This document shows, in pieces, positions 61,114-64,000 of a DNA stretch of 64,000 nucleotides; within the stretch, counting starts at the first letter, position 1, and each line of letters opens with the position of its first letter. Source of the DNA: Halomarina salina (lineage in GTDB: Archaea; Halobacteriota; Halobacteria; Halobacteriales; Haloarculaceae); assembly GCF_023074835.1 (NCBI RefSeq), contig NZ_JALLGW010000004.1, forward strand, positions 62,001 to 126,000, written 5' to 3'. Both the position numbers and the translations under genes were made by a program. Under the pieces are notes generated by a model, which saw only the letters and a program-made list of their open reading frames with translations, did no database searches and was not told the origin of the DNA.

Positions 61114-62496
61114 TTAGGTACTTTTGTCTGATGCATCGGGGAACGACTCGTGAAGTTCCCTGAGCGTGATTGCCTCTGCATCACGCTCGGCAGCGTGCAT
61201 TGCGGCGTCGTCGACAATCCCCACGATGTCAGCACAACTGAGCCCGTCTGAGCGGTCGGCTAGCTCGTGGTAGTCGTCCTCGTCGAGGGCAGTCGGAAGT
61301 TCGCGGAGTCGGACGCGGAAGATTGCCCCACGAGCGTCGTGGTCAGGGAGGCCGATTTCGTACTGCTGGTCGAACCGTCCTCGGCGTCTGGCAGCCTCGT
61401 CGAGGAGGTCAGCTCGGTTCGTCGCTGCAATCACAAGGAAATTCGGCTCTTCGTCGTCCAGGTGCGCGAGGAACTCGTTGACGACCTGGGCATGCTCTCG
61501 ATGGAGGTCGTTTCCGCGACCAGCGAGCAGCGCATCGATTTCGTCGATAAATATGACACACCGATCGAACTGCTCGGCTTCGTCGAACAGTCGGTTGACC
61601 TGCTCGGTCGACTCGTTGATCCACCGAGATTTGATATCGCCCGCAGATAACTCGAGATACGGATGGCCGAGTTCACCGGCGATTGCTCGGGCGAATAACG
61701 TCTTCCCGGTTCCGGGTGGGCCGTACAGGAGAATTCCATTCGGTGGGGAGACGTTGAATCGTTCGTAGGCTTCGTCGATTCGAGTCAGTGGTCGGAGGAC
61801 AGATCGCGTGATCTCTTTCTTCAGCTCATCTTGGCCACCGACGTCCCGATACCCAACATTTGGAGCGGGTTTCCAATCGTACTCGAGATCATCGAGAGCA
61901 GGACGCAACTGGTTAGAATAGTCGCTGTGATGAGATGCTTTATGCTTAGCAAGCTTTGTGGCCCTGGGAGCAGACGTATCCGGTTCATCAGTTTGAACCG
62001 TCTCTGATGGCGAGGATTTTTCTTTGATATTGTCCGTAGCAGTGCCGAGACTCGTCGAGATCATCAGGGGGATGCACGCAATCCAACTGAGACCCATAAG
62101 CCACAAACGGTCAAACATTGATGAGACTCGAAGTGGAGCGAGGGTTTCTGCAAGTGAGGTCCAGCTGTTCTCCCAAGCCGGGAGGAACCATACAGCTGTT
62201 AATACGACTGAACCAATGAGAATCCCAAAGACCCAATCAATATCTGCACTTTTGGTATTCTCACCATGCATCGGGTAAATCGCTCCAGTCAACAGAGCAG
62301 CAGTGAACGAAGGGAGCATCCAGATGGCTGGAACACCTAAAAGAGCGGCTACTCCTCTAACCGAGGAGGGAGTATTAACTACAACCCAGACGACCCCAAG
62401 TGGGGCCAGTACATAGTTTGCTGTAAAGAGACTCGTTGAGAGAAGCTCCACAACCACCTTCCTCAGACGATCTCCAATCCTCAGTGTTCCAGTCAT
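61114..62496 (-). CDS. Membrane-anchored AAA+ ATPase (FtsH/Cdc48-like ATPase domain without protease)
   Basis: 460 residues from MTGTLRIGDRL, whose ATG follows the upstream stop after 1 nt. Four hydrophobic segments span about 18-160. A polar linker then leads to a classical AAA+ domain: VGYRDVGGQDELKKEI near 222, Walker A YGPPGTGKTLFA near 262, Walker B VIFIDEIDALLAGRG near 315, AATNRADLLDEA near 352 and the arginine-finger region RRRGRFDQQ. No HExxH zinc-protease motif follows. AAA+ proteins of this class unfold or remodel proteins. Its place inside a conjugation operon suggests remodelling of channel or relaxosome proteins. Confidence 0.87.
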   Translation of the reverse strand: MTGTLRIGDRLRKVVVELLSTSLFTANYVLAPLGVVWVVVNTPSSVRGVAALLGVPAIWMLPSFTAALLTGAIYPMHGENTKSADIDWVFGILIGSVVLTAVWFLPAWENSWTSLAETLAPLRVSSMFDRLWLMGLSWIACIPLMISTSLGTATDNIKEKSSPSETVQTDEPDTSAPRATKLAKHKASHHSDYSNQLRPALDDLEYDWKPAPNVGYRDVGGQDELKKEITRSVLRPLTRIDEAYERFNVSPPNGILLYGPPGTGKTLFARAIAGELGHPYLELSAGDIKSRWINESTEQVNRLFDEAEQFDRCVIFIDEIDALLAGRGNDLHREHAQVVNEFLAHLDDEEPNFLVIAATNRADLLDEAARRRGRFDQQYEIGLPDHDARGAIFRVRLRELPTALDEDDYHELADRSDGLSCADIVGIVDDAAMHAAERDAEAITLRELHESFPDASDKST

Positions 62497-62497
62497 C

Positions 62498-63979
62498 TCA
62501 TTTTGACCGGTTCTTGTCGGGGGATTCATCCGTCCAATCGCTTATCGTCTGTTGGTTAGGCCCAGTCTCCGTTGACGTATCGACAGCGGGGTTTTCACGG
62601 TATCTCTCGAGTCCAGCCTCCGCCCAGTCAACGGGTGATTGGTGGAGATTTCGAGTCGCATAGTCGGCACCGGCCTTAACATCTTGAGCGGCACGCTTAC
62701 CGCTCTTCTTCCCTTGAGCCCCCACCTTCTTACTTGTCTTGACAGTCTCTTGCGAGAAGACTGTTGTAGCTGTACTTCCAGCTGCACTCGTTGCTCGACC
62801 TGCTGCAGATCCAGCCCTACTGACTGCGCTGCTCCCGATTCCGCCAGTTTTCCGATCAGCATAACTCAGCCCCTTCGATGTCCCATGCCTCGCCTGTTCC
62901 ATCAGGGCGGTACGAGTCGACTTCTCCCCCGACCGGTTCGTCGACGAACTCTGAGAACTCGATTTGCTCTTCGCACCCTGACGACCCGAGATCCGCCGCG
63001 GCGACAGCCCGGCCATCGCCGCTGATTTGATGCCGACGAGTGCGGGTGCGACGAGGCCGATCAGCCAGAAGAGGTACGCCTCGAGGACTTCCCCGAATCC
63101 AGGATCGCCAGCTTGTTGCGCCTGAGCGGCCGTCGCTCCCTGGCCGGCCATGTCCGCGTACGCACCGGCAGCCGCAGCGCCGGTCTGCAAGAGACCGGCC
63201 ATCACGATTCCGGCGAGGAGCATATAGGCCGTCGCCCGGAGGGCGGTTTTCGCGATCTCCGACGTGTAGCGGAGCGGCCCGAAGTCCAGGAAGAGCATCG
63301 CCCCGAGGACTGGCAAGAGGATGAACGTCGCGTTGAACAGGAACTCACGGAGGACGAAGACGCCCAGCGCGAGGAGGATGCCCGCCACGGAGACCATACT
63401 CAGGATGAGCGCGCCGATGATCACGCCAGCACCCGACGCCGCAGCCCCATCGAGACTGGATTTCAGAACCTCTGGTCCGAATGCGGCGCCGTAGTTGGCA
63501 GTGAAGATGTGGCGAATAACCGCGTTCGTCAGCAGGAGTCCGAAGTGCATGATCTGGCGGGCGACGGCGACGAAGATGATCACCTTCAGCGCCTTCCAAA
63601 CCAACATGAAGTTCGTCACTTCGCGCTGGTCGGCGAACGGTTTCGTCGCGACTCCTGCCATGAACATGATCACGAGCAGCTGCGGGAAGATATCGAGATT
63701 GTGCTGGAAGGCCGCCTGCATCGTCGGGTCCGAGTAGGGGCTGTCGAAGATGATGAACGTCCGCATCCCGTTGGCGATGAGCTCGCCGATGAAGCCGAGA
63801 ATCCCGGTGAGGATGTAGATGAAAAAGTTCGCGATCCAGTCGGTGAAGACGGCGGCGAGCGGAACCAGTGTGGCGTCAGTCGGCAGCGTCGCGATACCGT
63901 GCTGGGCGGATGTCAGGGTATCGGGACCGATGCTGTCGTGGACGACGTCGAGTGGGACGTGGAATTTCGATCCGGTCAT
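62498..63979 (-). CDS. VirB6/TrbL-like polytopic conjugation protein
   Basis: 493 residues. After a short polar start there are about seven hydrophobic helices between residues 35 and 325 (WIANFFIYILTGILGFIGEL, QLLVIMFMAGVATKP, AGVIIGALILSMVSVAGIL and others). A Gln/Ala-rich loop and a long basic, Ser/Lys-rich tail (residues 330-493) follow. VirB6/TrbL proteins form the inner-membrane pore of type IV secretion. It is the most upstream visible gene of the minus-strand operon, which may continue beyond the window. Confidence 0.82.
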   Translation of the reverse strand: MTGSKFHVPLDVVHDSIGPDTLTSAQHGIATLPTDATLVPLAAVFTDWIANFFIYILTGILGFIGELIANGMRTFIIFDSPYSDPTMQAAFQHNLDIFPQLLVIMFMAGVATKPFADQREVTNFMLVWKALKVIIFVAVARQIMHFGLLLTNAVIRHIFTANYGAAFGPEVLKSSLDGAAASGAGVIIGALILSMVSVAGILLALGVFVLREFLFNATFILLPVLGAMLFLDFGPLRYTSEIAKTALRATAYMLLAGIVMAGLLQTGAAAAGAYADMAGQGATAAQAQQAGDPGFGEVLEAYLFWLIGLVAPALVGIKSAAMAGLSPRRISGRQGAKSKSSSQSSSTNRSGEKSTRTALMEQARHGTSKGLSYADRKTGGIGSSAVSRAGSAAGRATSAAGSTATTVFSQETVKTSKKVGAQGKKSGKRAAQDVKAGADYATRNLHQSPVDWAEAGLERYRENPAVDTSTETGPNQQTISDWTDESPDKNRSK

Positions 63980-64000
63980 CGTTTTGGTCTGAGTTTGGTG

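Overview
The window looks haloarchaeal (class Halobacteria). The proteins are acidic (Asp/Glu-rich), many starts are leaderless with an AT-rich TATA-like box 20-35 nt upstream, there is a TFB-type transcription factor and an archaeal-type primase, and several Tat-type lipoproteins and short zinc-ribbon, PIN and ribbon-helix-helix proteins are typical of the group. The mix of a metabolic cluster, degenerating genes and a conjugation operon suggests a megaplasmid or a chromosome carrying a large integrated element. No rRNA, tRNA or CRISPR array was seen.

Region 1 (1-18.2 kb) is an acyl-CoA catabolic cluster. It has four crotonase-family enzymes, a 3-hydroxyacyl-CoA dehydrogenase, three acyl-CoA synthetases (two close paralogues), a class III CoA-transferase, a short-chain dehydrogenase, an NAD-dependent epimerase-like protein, an MBL-fold hydrolase, and IclR-type and winged-helix regulators. 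Together they would activate a carboxylic acid to its CoA thioester (or transfer CoA to it) and oxidise it. The substrate cannot be read from the sequence. A transposase remnant lies near the right edge.

Region 2 (18.4-21.5 kb) is an accessory block with SWIM and zinc-finger proteins, an element-type TFB and small unknown genes. Several share an unusual promoter module: a TATA-like TTTATCG or TTTGTCG followed by the palindrome CCCCTSAGGGG.

Region 3 (21,518-32,639) is the most striking part. It is an 11.1-kb island of 17 genes separated by 17 copies or part-copies of one repeat. Full copies are about 63 bp and imperfectly palindromic. They resolve into a 9-bp arm, 7-bp spacer, 9-bp arm, about 13-bp centre, 9-bp arm, 7-bp spacer and 9-bp arm. 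The two 7-bp spacers (ACGCTCT and GTGCCGC) are nearly invariant. Short 25-bp copies hold only one half. Repeats sit at gene 3' ends, sometimes supplying the stop codon. The two outermost copies are a special 48-bp variant in inverted orientation to each other. The layout resembles an integron cassette array, but box polarity differs from attC, most cassettes appear to carry their own promoter, and no recombinase gene is in the window. The cargo is lipoproteins, small membrane proteins, a 5'-nucleotidase-like enzyme, a NUDIX hydrolase, a methyltransferase and regulators.

Region 4 (32.7-50.7 kb) is a second accessory block. It has an RPA-like OB-fold protein, an Mrr-like nuclease with a duplicated N-terminal module, PIN/regulator and AbiEii-like/regulator pairs, an ArdC-like protein with a metallopeptidase motif, a DUF433 protein, a ten-repeat HNH nuclease, a uracil-DNA-glycosylase-like protein, and several broken genes.

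Region 5 (50.7-64 kb, all minus strand, mostly 1-4 nt overlaps or gaps of a few nt) is a conjugation and replication operon. Transcription order is a VirB6-like membrane protein, a membrane-anchored AAA+ ATPase, a small VirB3/PrgI-like protein, a VirB4-associated protein, a VirB4 ATPase, a VirD4-like coupling ATPase, a primase catalytic subunit and a primase-associated protein. This marks the right half of the window as part of a conjugative plasmid or integrative conjugative element.
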